DNA from: Microbispora rosea
Lineage (GTDB): Bacteria; Actinomycetota; Actinomycetes; Streptosporangiales; Streptosporangiaceae
Direction of reading: 5' to 3'
Length of the DNA: 64,000 nucleotides
Assembly: GCF_900156315.1 (NCBI RefSeq)
Contig: NZ_FTNI01000021.1
Span: 111,889 to 175,888 of the forward strand
Positions 28,525 to 36,941 of this stretch are shown here, in pieces (within the stretch, counting starts at the first letter, position 1; the number at the start of each line of letters is the position of its first letter). The notes beneath the pieces were generated by a model. That model searched no databases. It saw only the letters and a program-made list of their open reading frames with translations, and was not told the DNA's origin. Both the position numbers and the translations under genes were made by a program.

Positions 28525-28673
28525 ACCATTGATCCTGGCACATCGCCCCTTCTGTAGGTGTTTCGCAAGCGGATCGCAACCCGCGGCTTTATAACGGGTC
28601 GTGCACGTATGATCCGGTGCCCGCGGCTCCCCGGGGAGCGTCCGGGCGGCGTCCCCGATGGAGCCAGTGAGAA

Positions 28674-30383
28674 ATGCCCGGCACCCCCCGCTCGACGGCC
28701 GCCTCGGTGACCCTCATCGCCGCGGTTCTGCTGTCGATCCCGATGACCCCTGCCGCAGCCCCTGCCGCCGCGGCGACGCCCGGCGACCGCCTTCCCTGCC
28801 GCCCGGGCAGCGGCCCGCATCTCGCCGGCCGGGACCTCACCCGCATGACGCTGCCCGCCGACCTGTCCTGCGCGGACCTGCGGGGCGCCAAGCTCGACGG
28901 CCTGACCGTGCGGAGCCTGCTCACCGGGGCCGATCTGACCGGAGCCTCGCTCAAGGGCGCCCACCTCGGGTACGCGCAGATGGCCGGTGCCAGGCTGCGC
29001 AAGGCCGACCTGTCCGAGGCCGAGCTGTACTACGCGGACCTGCGCGGCAGCGACCTGCGCGAGGCCACGATGGACGACTCCTCGCCCTACTACGCGCACT
29101 TCGAGGGGGCCGACCTCAGCGGGGCCACGATGGCGCGGGCCAAGACGTACGACGCGCAGTTCGACGACGCGAAGCTGGTCGGCGTCGACCTGACCGACGC
29201 CGCCGCCTACGGCGCGGACATGCGCCGGGCCGACCTCAGACGGGTCAAGGCGGCGAAGGCCAGGCTCTACGGCGCCACCTTCATCAGGACCGTCCTGCGG
29301 CAGGCGGATCTCAGCGGCGCGCAGTTGTACGAGTCGGTCATGACCGGCGCGGACTTCAGGGGGGCCGACCTCACCGGGGCCGACCTGCGGGATGTCAGGG
29401 ACGCCCGGCTGACCGGGAGCAAGGGCGTGCCCAGGTTCCTGCCGGCGCCGGACCCGTCGTGCGCGCCCGGCACCGGTCAGGACTACCGGGGCTGGGACCT
29501 GACCGCGGTGACGGACTTCCCCGACGACCTGAGCTGCGCCGACCTGACCGGCGCCAAGCTGGACGGCGTCGACCTGACGGGGGTCAAGCTGAACCGGGCG
29601 ATCCTCCGCGACGTCTCCGCCGCCGGGGCGAGCCTCCGCTCCGCGAAAGGCGCCGACCTACGGGGCGCACGGCTGCGGCGCGCCAAGCTCGGCAGCGCCG
29701 ACCTCGCGGGGGCGGATCTCTCCCGGGCCGACCTGTCGGACGCGGCGCTCGGCAGCGCCACCCTGACACAGGCCAAGCTGGTCGGCGCCGACCTCCGTGA
29801 CGCGGAGCTGATCAGCGTGACGGCCGACCAGGCCGACTTCACCGGCGCGAGGATGGACCGGGCATACCTCCACCACGGCAAGTACCGCGACGCGGTCTTC
29901 CGCAAGGCCGTCCTGACCGACGCCGATCTCAGCGATGCCGAGCTGCGGGGCGCCACCTTCGAAGACGCCGAGGTCACCGGGCTGAATCAGGACTTCGCCG
30001 AGGACGTCGACCTGTCGGGGTCCTCCAGCCGCATGTCCACCGGCTGGCTGATCTTCTTCGGCGTCACCGGTCTGGTCGCCTTCTGGATCGTCGCCGGGCT
30101 GACCACGGCCAGGGTGCGGCGGAGGAGAGCCGCCAGGGAGGCGGCCGCCGAGAGAGCGGTCCGGTTCGAGGACGCCAGACGCGTCCAGGAGGAGAACGTG
30201 ACCCGGCTGGGCGAGGAGATCGACAGCGTGGCGGACCGGACCGGCGAGGTGGACTGGAACGCGGTCCTGGACGCCTACGACGCGGCGAAGGAGGCGCTGG
30301 CGAGGGCCCACGACATGAGCGACCTGACGGACGTCGAGACCATCGTGGCGCGCGGTCGTAAGGCCCTCACCCGCCGCCGGTGA
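28674..30383 (+). CDS. Exported pentapeptide-repeat protein with membrane anchor
   Basis: A 569-residue protein. It has a signal peptide (about residues 1-35), then two blocks of pentapeptide repeats (A(D/N)LxG type) at about 50-240 and 280-450, then one membrane helix (WLIFFGVTGLVAFWIVAGL) and a basic, coiled cytoplasmic tail. Each block begins with a similar cap containing two cysteines (CRPGSG...LSCADL and CAPGTG...LSCADL), suggesting an internal duplication with a disulfide-stabilised cap outside the cell. Most pentapeptide-repeat proteins are cytoplasmic; an exported, anchored one is unusual. No function is known. Confidence 0.88.
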   Translation: MPGTPRSTAASVTLIAAVLLSIPMTPAAAPAAAATPGDRLPCRPGSGPHLAGRDLTRMTLPADLSCADLRGAKLDGLTVRSLLTGADLTGASLKGAHLGYAQMAGARLRKADLSEAELYYADLRGSDLREATMDDSSPYYAHFEGADLSGATMARAKTYDAQFDDAKLVGVDLTDAAAYGADMRRADLRRVKAAKARLYGATFIRTVLRQADLSGAQLYESVMTGADFRGADLTGADLRDVRDARLTGSKGVPRFLPAPDPSCAPGTGQDYRGWDLTAVTDFPDDLSCADLTGAKLDGVDLTGVKLNRAILRDVSAAGASLRSAKGADLRGARLRRAKLGSADLAGADLSRADLSDAALGSATLTQAKLVGADLRDAELISVTADQADFTGARMDRAYLHHGKYRDAVFRKAVLTDADLSDAELRGATFEDAEVTGLNQDFAEDVDLSGSSSRMSTGWLIFFGVTGLVAFWIVAGLTTARVRRRRAAREAAAERAVRFEDARRVQEENVTRLGEEIDSVADRTGEVDWNAVLDAYDAAKEALARAHDMSDLTDVETIVARGRKALTRRR

Positions 30384-30428
30384 AAGCCGCTTGTGCTGGA
30401 GTGCGCTCCAGGCGGCAGGGTGATCGGT

Positions 30429-31340
30429 ATGAGAATCGCTCTGGGGACCATCCCCTTCGGGACCACCGTGGACGAGGCGACTTCGTTCGCCATCCTCGAC
30501 CGCTTCGTCGAAGGCGGCGGAACGATCCTCGACACGGCCAACAACTACCCGTTCTGGCAGGAGGGCGCGACCGGCGACGAGAGCGAGGCCACCATCGGCC
30601 GATGGCTCGCCTCCCGGCGCAACCGGGACCAGGTGGTGATCAGCACCAAGTGCGGCGCCCGCCCGTCCGTGCCCGGCGCCCGTACGCTCGACGCCGCCGA
30701 GGGCCTGTCCGCCGGTGTGGTCAGGGCCGCGATCGACGGCAGCCTGCGGCGTCTCGGCACCGATCACGTGGACGTCTACTGGGCCCACATCGACGACAGG
30801 TCAGCACCGCTTGAGGAGACGGTCGCCGCCTTCGACGAGCTGGTGCTCGCCGGCAAGGCCAAGGAGGTGGGCGCGAGCAACCACGCGGTGTGGCGGCTGG
30901 ATCGGGCCCGCTCACTGGCGGCGGCCCGCGGCGCCACACGCTACAGCCACGTGCAGCTGCGCCACTCCTACCTCCGCCCCCGGCCCGGCGTACGGCTGCC
31001 CGAGGGCGGGCACACCCTGGTCACCGAGGAACTGCTCGACTACGTGCGCTCCGAGGGCGACCTGACGCTGTGGGTCTACACCTCGCTGCTCGCGGGCGCG
31101 TACGCCGGCAAGCCGCTGCCCGAGCACTACGACCACCCGGGCACCAGCAGGCGGCTGGCCGTGCTGGACGAGGTGGCCGGCGAGCTCGGCGCGACGCGCA
31201 ACCAGGTCGTGCTCGCCTGGCTGCGGGCGCAGGACATCATCCCGATCGTCGGCGTCAGCTCGATCGCCCAGCTCGACGAACTGCTCGCCGACGTCAAACT
31301 CGACGGCGAGCAGATCGCCCGCCTCGACGCCCCCGCCTGA
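30429..31340 (+). CDS. Aldo/keto reductase
   Basis: A 303-residue TIM-barrel reductase. The catalytic tetrad is visible as the Asp and Tyr in LDTANNYPFW, the Lys in ISTKCGA, and the His in VYWAHIDDRS. NADPH binding is indicated by the late PIVGVSSIAQLDELL segment. It reduces an aldehyde or ketone in the cytoplasm; the natural substrate is not evident. ATG at 30429 has AGGG eight bases upstream. It lies 45 bases after the pentapeptide-protein gene, so co-transcription is possible. Confidence 0.92.
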   Translation: MRIALGTIPFGTTVDEATSFAILDRFVEGGGTILDTANNYPFWQEGATGDESEATIGRWLASRRNRDQVVISTKCGARPSVPGARTLDAAEGLSAGVVRAAIDGSLRRLGTDHVDVYWAHIDDRSAPLEETVAAFDELVLAGKAKEVGASNHAVWRLDRARSLAAARGATRYSHVQLRHSYLRPRPGVRLPEGGHTLVTEELLDYVRSEGDLTLWVYTSLLAGAYAGKPLPEHYDHPGTSRRLAVLDEVAGELGATRNQVVLAWLRAQDIIPIVGVSSIAQLDELLADVKLDGEQIARLDAPA

Positions 31341-31383
31341 CGCGCCGGGGCGCGTCCGCGCCCGCGAAGGGCGCCTGCGAAGA

Positions 31384-31425
31384 GCGCCTGCGGCGGGAAG
31401 CCGAAGCCTGCCCCGCCGCAGGCGC
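31384..31425 (+). terminator. Strong GC hairpin after the aldo/keto reductase
   Basis: A 14-bp perfect inverted repeat (31384-31397 / 31412-31425, 14-nt loop). It has no T run. Confidence 0.65.
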
Positions 31426-31515
31426 CCTCGGCCGGTAGATCTTGTCGAACGTTGGGTGAGCGTTTAGGGTCCTGAACGTGGCATCCGGAGAGCGGACGCT
31501 CACGGAGGACGCCTG

Positions 31516-32334
31516 GTGCCGCGCATCCTGGCGCAGACGACCGCCATGACCTTCTCCCTCGCCACCCCGGAGCACATCATGACGCCAGCGTTGGAGATCA
31601 GCGGGCTGACCAAGCGATTCGGCGACAAGCTCGCCGTCGACGCCATCGATCTCAGCGTCCCCCAGGGCTCCTTCTTCGGGCTCGTCGGCCAGAACGGGGC
31701 CGGCAAGACCACCACCCTGTCCATGGCCGTCGGCCTGCTGCGCCCCGACGACGGCAGCGCCAGGATCTTCGGCGAGGACGTCTGGGCCGCTCCCGAGCGA
31801 GCCAAGGCCATGGTCGGGGTGCTGCCCGACGGGCTGGCCATGCCCGAGCGGCTGACGGGGCGCGAAGTGCTCACCTATCTGGGCCTGCTGCGGGGGCTCG
31901 ACAAGGAGGTGGTGGCGCGACGGGCCGAGGACCTGTTGGCCGTGCTGGAGCTGGACGGCGTGGACAAGACGCTGGTCATCGAGTACTCGACCGGCATGCG
32001 TAAGAAGATCGGGCTGGCCACCGCACTGCTGCACGCGCCGCGGCTGCTGGTGCTGGACGAGCCGTTCGAAGCGGTCGACCCGGTGTCGGCCGCCACGATC
32101 AAGACGATCCTGCGCGGCTTCGTCGCGGGCGGCGGCTCGATCGTGTTGTCCAGCCACGTCATGGCTCTGGTCGAGCAGCTGTGCGACCGCGTCGCGGTGA
32201 TCGACAAGGGGACGGTGGCCGCCGCCGGCACCCTGGACGAGGTACGCGGCGCGAACTCCCTGGAGGAGACCTTCGTCGAACTCGTCGGCGAGCAGGACAA
32301 CGGGCTCAAGGAGCTGTCGTGGCTGTCGCACTGA
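31516..32334 (+). CDS. ABC transporter ATP-binding protein
   Basis: A 272-residue ATPase with Walker A GQNGAGKTTT, an atypical signature YSTGMRKK in place of LSGGQ, and Walker B RLLVLDEPFEAVDP. It is of the ABC-2 exporter type. GTG at 31516 has a strong GGAGG seven bases upstream. An ATG at 31579 with GGAG six bases upstream would begin at the usual family start (MTPALEISGL) and give 251 residues. The gene overlaps the permease gene by 16 bases, so they form a pair. Confidence 0.9.
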   Translation: MPRILAQTTAMTFSLATPEHIMTPALEISGLTKRFGDKLAVDAIDLSVPQGSFFGLVGQNGAGKTTTLSMAVGLLRPDDGSARIFGEDVWAAPERAKAMVGVLPDGLAMPERLTGREVLTYLGLLRGLDKEVVARRAEDLLAVLELDGVDKTLVIEYSTGMRKKIGLATALLHAPRLLVLDEPFEAVDPVSAATIKTILRGFVAGGGSIVLSSHVMALVEQLCDRVAVIDKGTVAAAGTLDEVRGANSLEETFVELVGEQDNGLKELSWLSH

Positions 32335-34055
32335 CCACGGTCACCATGGCCCGGATGAAGGTCGCGATGCTGCGCCATGCCTTCCGTGGCACGCGGGCGC
32401 AGACCGCGGGCACGGGCGCGGTGCTCGGCGCACTGCTCGCGGCGGGCACGATCTATCTGGCCTTCACCGATTCGGACCTGCTGGCGGCCGGGTACGCGGT
32501 CTGGCTGCTGGGCTGGATACTCGGCCCGATCTTCATGGGCGGCGGCGACGAGACGCTGCGTCCGGAGTACTTCTCGCTGCTGGGCCTGTCACCGCGCCGG
32601 CTGGCGGCCGGGCTGCTGGTCTCGGCCTTCGTCGGCGTGGCGCCACTGGTGAGCCTGACCGCCCTGCTCGGGCTGCTGGTCGCGGGAGTCAGGCTCGGCG
32701 TCGCCAACGCCCTGGTGGCGGTGCCGGCGATGGCGCTGCAGCTGGCTGTCTTCGTGCTGCTGTCGAAGGTCTCCGTGGCGGTGGTCGGGTTGGCGCTGCG
32801 CACCCGGCCGGGAGCGATCGTCTCCGGCTTGCTCAACGGCGCGATACTGGCGGCGCTCGGCCAGATCTGGGTCTTCTTCATGCTCTTCGGCCAGACCGGT
32901 GTGCCCGCCGTGGTCTGGTACCTGCCCTCCGGGTGGGGCCTGCTGGCCGTCCGGGGCGAGTGGTGGGCGCTTGGAGCGCTGGCCCTCCTGGCGCTGCTGC
33001 TCCTGGGCGCGTGGGCCGCGCTGCTCAGCAGGCGTGCGGGCGCCGCGCGACCCTCCACTCGGGGCAGACGCCCGATGCGGCCGGCGACCGCCAACGGCGC
33101 GATCGTCGCCAAGGAGCTGCGCACCTGGTCGCGCGACCTGGTTCGCAACCACCAGCTGACCTTCGCGTTGTCGTACGGCGTCTGCTTCGCGGCCAGCCCG
33201 CTGGTCCTCGGCTGGGACGGCATGCTGCCGTACGCGGGTCCGATCTTCATCGTGATGGCCGCGGCCATGACCTCCAACCTGTACGGCACCGACGGCACCG
33301 CGCTGTGGCTGACGCTGATGACACCGAGCGCGAGCGACGTGCGCGGCAGGCAGCTGGCCTGGCTGTCGGCACACGCGCCGGTGGCGATCGTGCTGACCGT
33401 GGCGTTCACCGCGGTCACCGGTGGGCCGTGGCCCCTGATCCTGGCGCTGCTGCCCGCCCTGCTGGGCGGCGCGACCGGGCTGGTGCCGCTGGTCTCGGCG
33501 TACGGGCTGGTGCCCGGCACCGACCCGCATCGCCGCGCGGGCAACCCGCTGCGCACCAGCGAGGACGACGGCGGCCTGACCGGGCTGGCCTATCTGATGC
33601 TGGTGCTGGTGCTCCTGACGGCCGTGCCGGCAGGCCTGGTGGCGATCTGGTACGGCTGGGCCGGCGTGGCCGTCGGCGTCGTGACCGGCGTGCTGTGTCA
33701 CTGGGGCTTCGGCCTGCTCGCCGAGCGGCGACTGCGGTCGCAGGGCCCGGAACTGCTGGACGTGATGCGGACCGGCCGCAAGCCGCAGGCGACGATGAAG
33801 TTCCGCTTCGAGCAGCTGTCCAAGACGCACAAGACGATCGCCTGGTGGTGCTTCGGCTTCGGCGCCATCCCACTGGTCCCCCAGGGCATCATCGCCGCCG
33901 TCTTCGTGGCGAACGGCATGCTGCGCCACACGTGGTTCCTGGCCACGTACATGCCGCCTGGGCTGCGTTATCCGGTCGCCGCCGCCTTCGTCGTGCTCGG
34001 GCTGGCCATGTACGGCACCGGTGTATGGGTCGTCAGGCCACGGTCATCCCGATGA
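32319..34055 (+). CDS. ABC-2 type permease
   Basis: A 578-residue integral membrane protein with about 12 hydrophobic helices and little else, partner of the ATPase encoded just upstream. Start GTG at 32319 has AAGGAG five bases upstream and lies within the end of the ATPase gene; the longer frame to 32181 overlaps that gene completely. The substrate is unknown. The pair is followed by a convergent TetR gene. Confidence 0.85.
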   Translation: MAVALTTVTMARMKVAMLRHAFRGTRAQTAGTGAVLGALLAAGTIYLAFTDSDLLAAGYAVWLLGWILGPIFMGGGDETLRPEYFSLLGLSPRRLAAGLLVSAFVGVAPLVSLTALLGLLVAGVRLGVANALVAVPAMALQLAVFVLLSKVSVAVVGLALRTRPGAIVSGLLNGAILAALGQIWVFFMLFGQTGVPAVVWYLPSGWGLLAVRGEWWALGALALLALLLLGAWAALLSRRAGAARPSTRGRRPMRPATANGAIVAKELRTWSRDLVRNHQLTFALSYGVCFAASPLVLGWDGMLPYAGPIFIVMAAAMTSNLYGTDGTALWLTLMTPSASDVRGRQLAWLSAHAPVAIVLTVAFTAVTGGPWPLILALLPALLGGATGLVPLVSAYGLVPGTDPHRRAGNPLRTSEDDGGLTGLAYLMLVLVLLTAVPAGLVAIWYGWAGVAVGVVTGVLCHWGFGLLAERRLRSQGPELLDVMRTGRKPQATMKFRFEQLSKTHKTIAWWCFGFGAIPLVPQGIIAAVFVANGMLRHTWFLATYMPPGLRYPVAAAFVVLGLAMYGTGVWVVRPRSSR

Positions 34056-34083
34056 TGCGGGCGGCCGTCCCTCTGGGAGCCGG

Positions 34084-34674
34084 CTAAAGCCCGAGCAGGC
34101 TGTCGATGCCGGCCTTGATCCTGTCCTTCGTCACTCCACGGTCCGCAGTGAGGTGCGCGAACAGGCTCGGCACGAACGGCGCGAGCAGCAGGTGGGCCAG
34201 GATCGTGGGGTCCGATTCCGGTCTCATCTCGCGTAGCAGCATGGACACGTGCGTATGCATGGTGAGGTACGCGCCGCTCTGATAGCGGGCGCCCGGTGAG
34301 GCGCTCTCCGCCGCCGCCATGATCTCGCCCTGCTCGATGACCCGGTCGGCGACCGTGTGGAGGAAGGCGCGCAGCCGCTCGGCGGGCGGGGCGCCGGGGC
34401 CGAGGGGCGGTGGACCGGTCATGAAGGCCTGCTGGAAGCGCTGCTCGCCGTCGTCGAGCACCGCGAACAGCAGGCGGCTGACGTCGCCGAACCGGCGGTA
34501 GACGGTGCCGACGCCCATGCCCGCGGCGTGCGCCACGGCGTTCATGGTGACGGCCGCCGGGCCCTGCTCCGCGATCAGGCGGGCGGTCGCGTCGAGGATC
34601 TTCCGCCGGTTCCGAGCGGCGTCCGCGCGCTCCGGCGGGGCCTGTCCGGTGACGCGAAGCTCGGTGCGGGGCAT
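34084..34674 (-). CDS. TetR family transcriptional regulator
   Basis: A 196-residue repressor. The helix-turn-helix is in VTMNAVAHAAGMGVGTVYRRF, slightly shifted from canonical. The ligand domain is like that of regulators of quinone or drug responses. It is divergent from a WrbA-like gene, and the gap between them contains four palindromes. It probably represses itself and the quinone-reductase gene. Confidence 0.9.
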   Translation of the reverse strand: MPRTELRVTGQAPPERADAARNRRKILDATARLIAEQGPAAVTMNAVAHAAGMGVGTVYRRFGDVSRLLFAVLDDGEQRFQQAFMTGPPPLGPGAPPAERLRAFLHTVADRVIEQGEIMAAAESASPGARYQSGAYLTMHTHVSMLLREMRPESDPTILAHLLLAPFVPSLFAHLTADRGVTKDRIKAGIDSLLGL

Positions 34675-34690
34675 GTCCCGAGGCTACCGG

Positions 34691-34767
34691 ACCGGAGATC
34701 CGGTCTCCGGTTTGCGAACCGGATTGTTATCCGATTTACTGCCTTCGAAGCGGATAGCTATCCGCTT
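34691..34767. promoter_or_regulatory. Cluster of four palindromes (TetR operators)
   Basis: In order: ACCGGAGA-5-TCTCCGGT (34691-34711), CCGGTT-4-AACCGG (34707-34722), CGGAT-TGTT-ATCCG (34720-34733), and the perfect 20-bp AAGCGGATAGCTATCCGCTT (34748-34767). The last two share CGGAT-4-ATCCG and are likely the operators for the TetR regulator. Confidence 0.75.
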
Positions 34768-34796
34768 GATCGTCGTCGTTCGGAGGAGACGTCATC

Positions 34797-35405
34797 ATGA
34801 GTGCCAAGATCGCCGTCATCTACTACTCGGCCACCGGCAACGTCCACCAGCTCGCCAAGGCGGTCGCCGAGGGCGCGGAGAAGGCCGGCGCCGAGGTCCG
34901 GTTGCGCCGGGTCGCCGAACTGGCGCCGGACTCCGCCATCGACGCCAACCCGGCCTGGCGCGAACACGTCGAGGCTACCAAGGACGTCGAGGTCGCCACG
35001 CTGGACGATCTGGTCTGGGCAGACGCCTACGCCTTCGGCTCGCCGACCCGTTACGGCAACATCGCCTCACAGCTCAAGCAGTTCATCGACACCACGGGCG
35101 GCATCTGGCAGCAGGGCGTCATGGCCAACAAGCCCGCCACCGGGTTCGCCAGCGCCCACAACGCCAACGGCGGCAACGAGTCGACGATCCTCGCCCTCTA
35201 CAACACCTTCCACCACTGGGGTTCGATCATCGTCTCGCCCGGTTACACCAACCCGGTGGTGTACCCCGCGGGCGGCAACCCGTACGGCACCGCCCACCCG
35301 GGCGGCACGGGCGCCCCGTCCGAGGACACTCTCGCGGCCGCCCGCTACCAGGGCGAGCGCCTGGCGACCATCACGGCCAGCCTCCTGGCCGGTCGGGCTG
35401 CTTGA
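34797..35405 (+). CDS. wrbA: NAD(P)H:quinone oxidoreductase type IV, WrbA-like
   Basis: A 202-residue flavodoxin-fold enzyme. The FMN phosphate loop is YYSATGNVHQLA near the N-terminus, and the isoalloxazine segments are FGSPTRYGNIASQLKQFID and the later GGNPYGTAHPGG. WrbA reduces quinones by two electrons, protecting from redox cycling. GGAGGAG lies nine bases upstream of the ATG. It is divergent from a TetR regulator and followed after 8 bases by a YciI-like gene. Confidence 0.93.
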   Translation: MSAKIAVIYYSATGNVHQLAKAVAEGAEKAGAEVRLRRVAELAPDSAIDANPAWREHVEATKDVEVATLDDLVWADAYAFGSPTRYGNIASQLKQFIDTTGGIWQQGVMANKPATGFASAHNANGGNESTILALYNTFHHWGSIIVSPGYTNPVVYPAGGNPYGTAHPGGTGAPSEDTLAAARYQGERLATITASLLAGRAA

Positions 35406-35413
35406 ATGGCGGC

Positions 35414-35728
35414 ATGCTGCACCTGTTGATCGTCTCCTACACCGGCTCCGAGGAAGACGCCGCCCCCTTCGTTCGCGATCACGTCGAATATCTCGAACGG
35501 CACCACGCGGACGGCGTCTTCCTGGTGTCGGGGCAGACGGTGCCGTCCTCGCAGGGCGGCGCCATCGTGGCGTGCGGCGTGGACCGCGAGGCCATCGAGC
35601 GGATCAGCGCCGAGGACCCGTTCGTCGTGAACGGCGTCGCGACCCACGCGATCACGACAATCGAGCCGGGGCGCGTCCATGCTGCTCTGGCAGCGCCGCT
35701 GACCGCCGCGGCGGCGTCGCGCGACTGA
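35414..35728 (+). CDS. YciI-like (YCII domain) protein
   Basis: A 104-residue protein with the ferredoxin-like YCII fold: an N-terminal strand (HLLIVSYTG), the conserved HVEYLERHHADG with the family His-Asp pair in FVRDH, then FLVSGQTVPSSQGGAIV. Family members are small decarboxylase-like or dehydrochlorinase-like enzymes of unknown specificity. It lies 8 bases after the wrbA stop, so the two form an operon probably derepressed together. Confidence 0.85.
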   Translation: MLHLLIVSYTGSEEDAAPFVRDHVEYLERHHADGVFLVSGQTVPSSQGGAIVACGVDREAIERISAEDPFVVNGVATHAITTIEPGRVHAALAAPLTAAAASRD

Positions 35729-35891
35729 CCTGCCAGGAGTCATGCCCGTTCCTGTCGTCCCGGTCGTCCTCGAATCGCGATCGGAGCGGTGCGGCTCATC
35801 ACGACGGCCGCACTGCCACCGGCCACTCCCTGACAGGGGGCCATCGTTGAATACGATGAGTAATGCGCAATCCACTCGGGGTTACGAAGTG

Positions 35892-35928
35892 AAGCCGGGT
35901 TAACCTCCGCAGGTGGTGGCCCGGCTTT
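35892..35928 (+). terminator. Nested hairpin terminator
   Basis: AAGCCGGG (35892-35899) pairs with CCCGGCTT (35920-35927), with an inner ACCT-CCGC-AGGT hairpin, and is followed by TTCG. It fits the end of the wrbA-yciI transcript. Confidence 0.6.
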
Positions 35929-36115
35929 CGCGTATCCAGGCGTCCTCCTGGGACCAGTGCGGCGTCCGTGCCGCCGGCACCACGGAGCACAAACGTCTGC
36001 GGGCTTCTTCGCTAAGAGCAGGCGCGGCGAGCACGAGTCCGATCGCGTACAGCCCCACACTCGTGTGGATCGACTCGTCGATGAACCCGGCCAGGGCCGA
36101 CCCAGGGCGATGCAT
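35900..36115 (-). pseudogene. Truncated fragment resembling a DUF3800-like protein
   Basis: A 71-residue frame (starts MHRPGSALAGFIDESIHTSV). The FIDES segment and the following hydrophobic strand resemble the N-terminus of DUF3800-type proteins (about 200 residues; RNase H-like fold). The frame ends after SQEDAWIRES, and no other frame continues the family. It may be a decayed gene. The surrounding 35729-36220 region has no other gene. Confidence 0.4.
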
Positions 36116-36220
36116 AGAGTAATCATGCCGCAACGGTATGGAGTCGGCAGGCCTTCCGGGGCGTACAGCCCTCCGCCGCTCCGGCTCCGAACTCAAGCCC
36201 TTCAGCCGGTCCCCGCGCCG

Positions 36221-36865
36221 CTAGTGAAGGTGGTCCGAGAGGTAGCGGCGGACGAGGCGCTTGCATTCGGCGATGAGGTCGGGGTCGCCGTCGGGGTGGA
36301 CGCGGAAGGCCAGCTTGAGCACGGCGTCGGCGGCCTCCACAGCGACCACGAAGGCGCGCGACAGGCCGTCGCCCGGCGCCACGCCGAGCCGGTCGACGAT
36401 GAGGGAGCGCAGCCGGTCGGCGACGACCACGTTGTTCTCCAGCGCCTCGTCGAGCATCCGCTGGGTTCCGGGCAGGGCGGGACCGCCGGGAGCGGCGAGC
36501 ACCTCCCCGAAGTCCACCACCCCGAAGCCCGGCGTGGTCCGCTTCATCCGGACGAACTCGTCGACGACCATATCCACGGCGTCGGTCCAGTCGGACGGCG
36601 GCGCGGCGGCCAGCCGGGACGTGATCCGGTCCAGGTACGCCTCCAGGTTCCGCAGCGCGAGCGCGCGGACCAGGCTCTGCTTGTCGGTGAAGAACTGGTA
36701 GAAGGTCCCGATCGGCACCTCGGCCTTGCGGGCGACCTCCTTGGTGGTCAGGGCGGCGTACCCCACCTCGTCGAGCAGCAGGGCGCACTCGTCCAGCATG
36801 CGCCCGACCCGCTCCTGACTGCGGCGCTGCGCCGGCCGTCGGCGCAGCGCTCCCCCTGTCGTCAT
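36221..36865 (-). CDS. TetR family transcriptional regulator
   Basis: A 214-residue TetR protein. The helix-turn-helix is in ALTTKEVARKAEVPIGTFYQFF. It is divergent from the beta-glucosidase gene with a 76-base gap that has two short inverted repeats. ATG at 36865 (MTTGGALRRRP) is the likely start; the longer frame to 36964 overlaps the divergent gene. Control of a GH1 enzyme by a TetR protein is less usual than by LacI. Confidence 0.88.
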   Translation of the reverse strand: MTTGGALRRRPAQRRSQERVGRMLDECALLLDEVGYAALTTKEVARKAEVPIGTFYQFFTDKQSLVRALALRNLEAYLDRITSRLAAAPPSDWTDAVDMVVDEFVRMKRTTPGFGVVDFGEVLAAPGGPALPGTQRMLDEALENNVVVADRLRSLIVDRLGVAPGDGLSRAFVVAVEAADAVLKLAFRVHPDGDPDLIAECKRLVRRYLSDHLH

Positions 36866-36886
36866 TCCGCCATTCTCTCCCGCTTT

Positions 36887-36919
36887 TCGGTCAACCGAGT
36901 TAACATGAGTTTCCCTCAT
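36887..36919. promoter_or_regulatory. Two inverted repeats between TetR and beta-glucosidase genes
   Basis: TCGGT-CA-ACCGA (36887-36898) and ATGAG-TTTCC-CTCAT (36905-36919). One or both are candidate operators for the divergent TetR regulator. Confidence 0.45.
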
Positions 36920-36941
36920 ATTAGCTGAGAGAGGCGGCACT

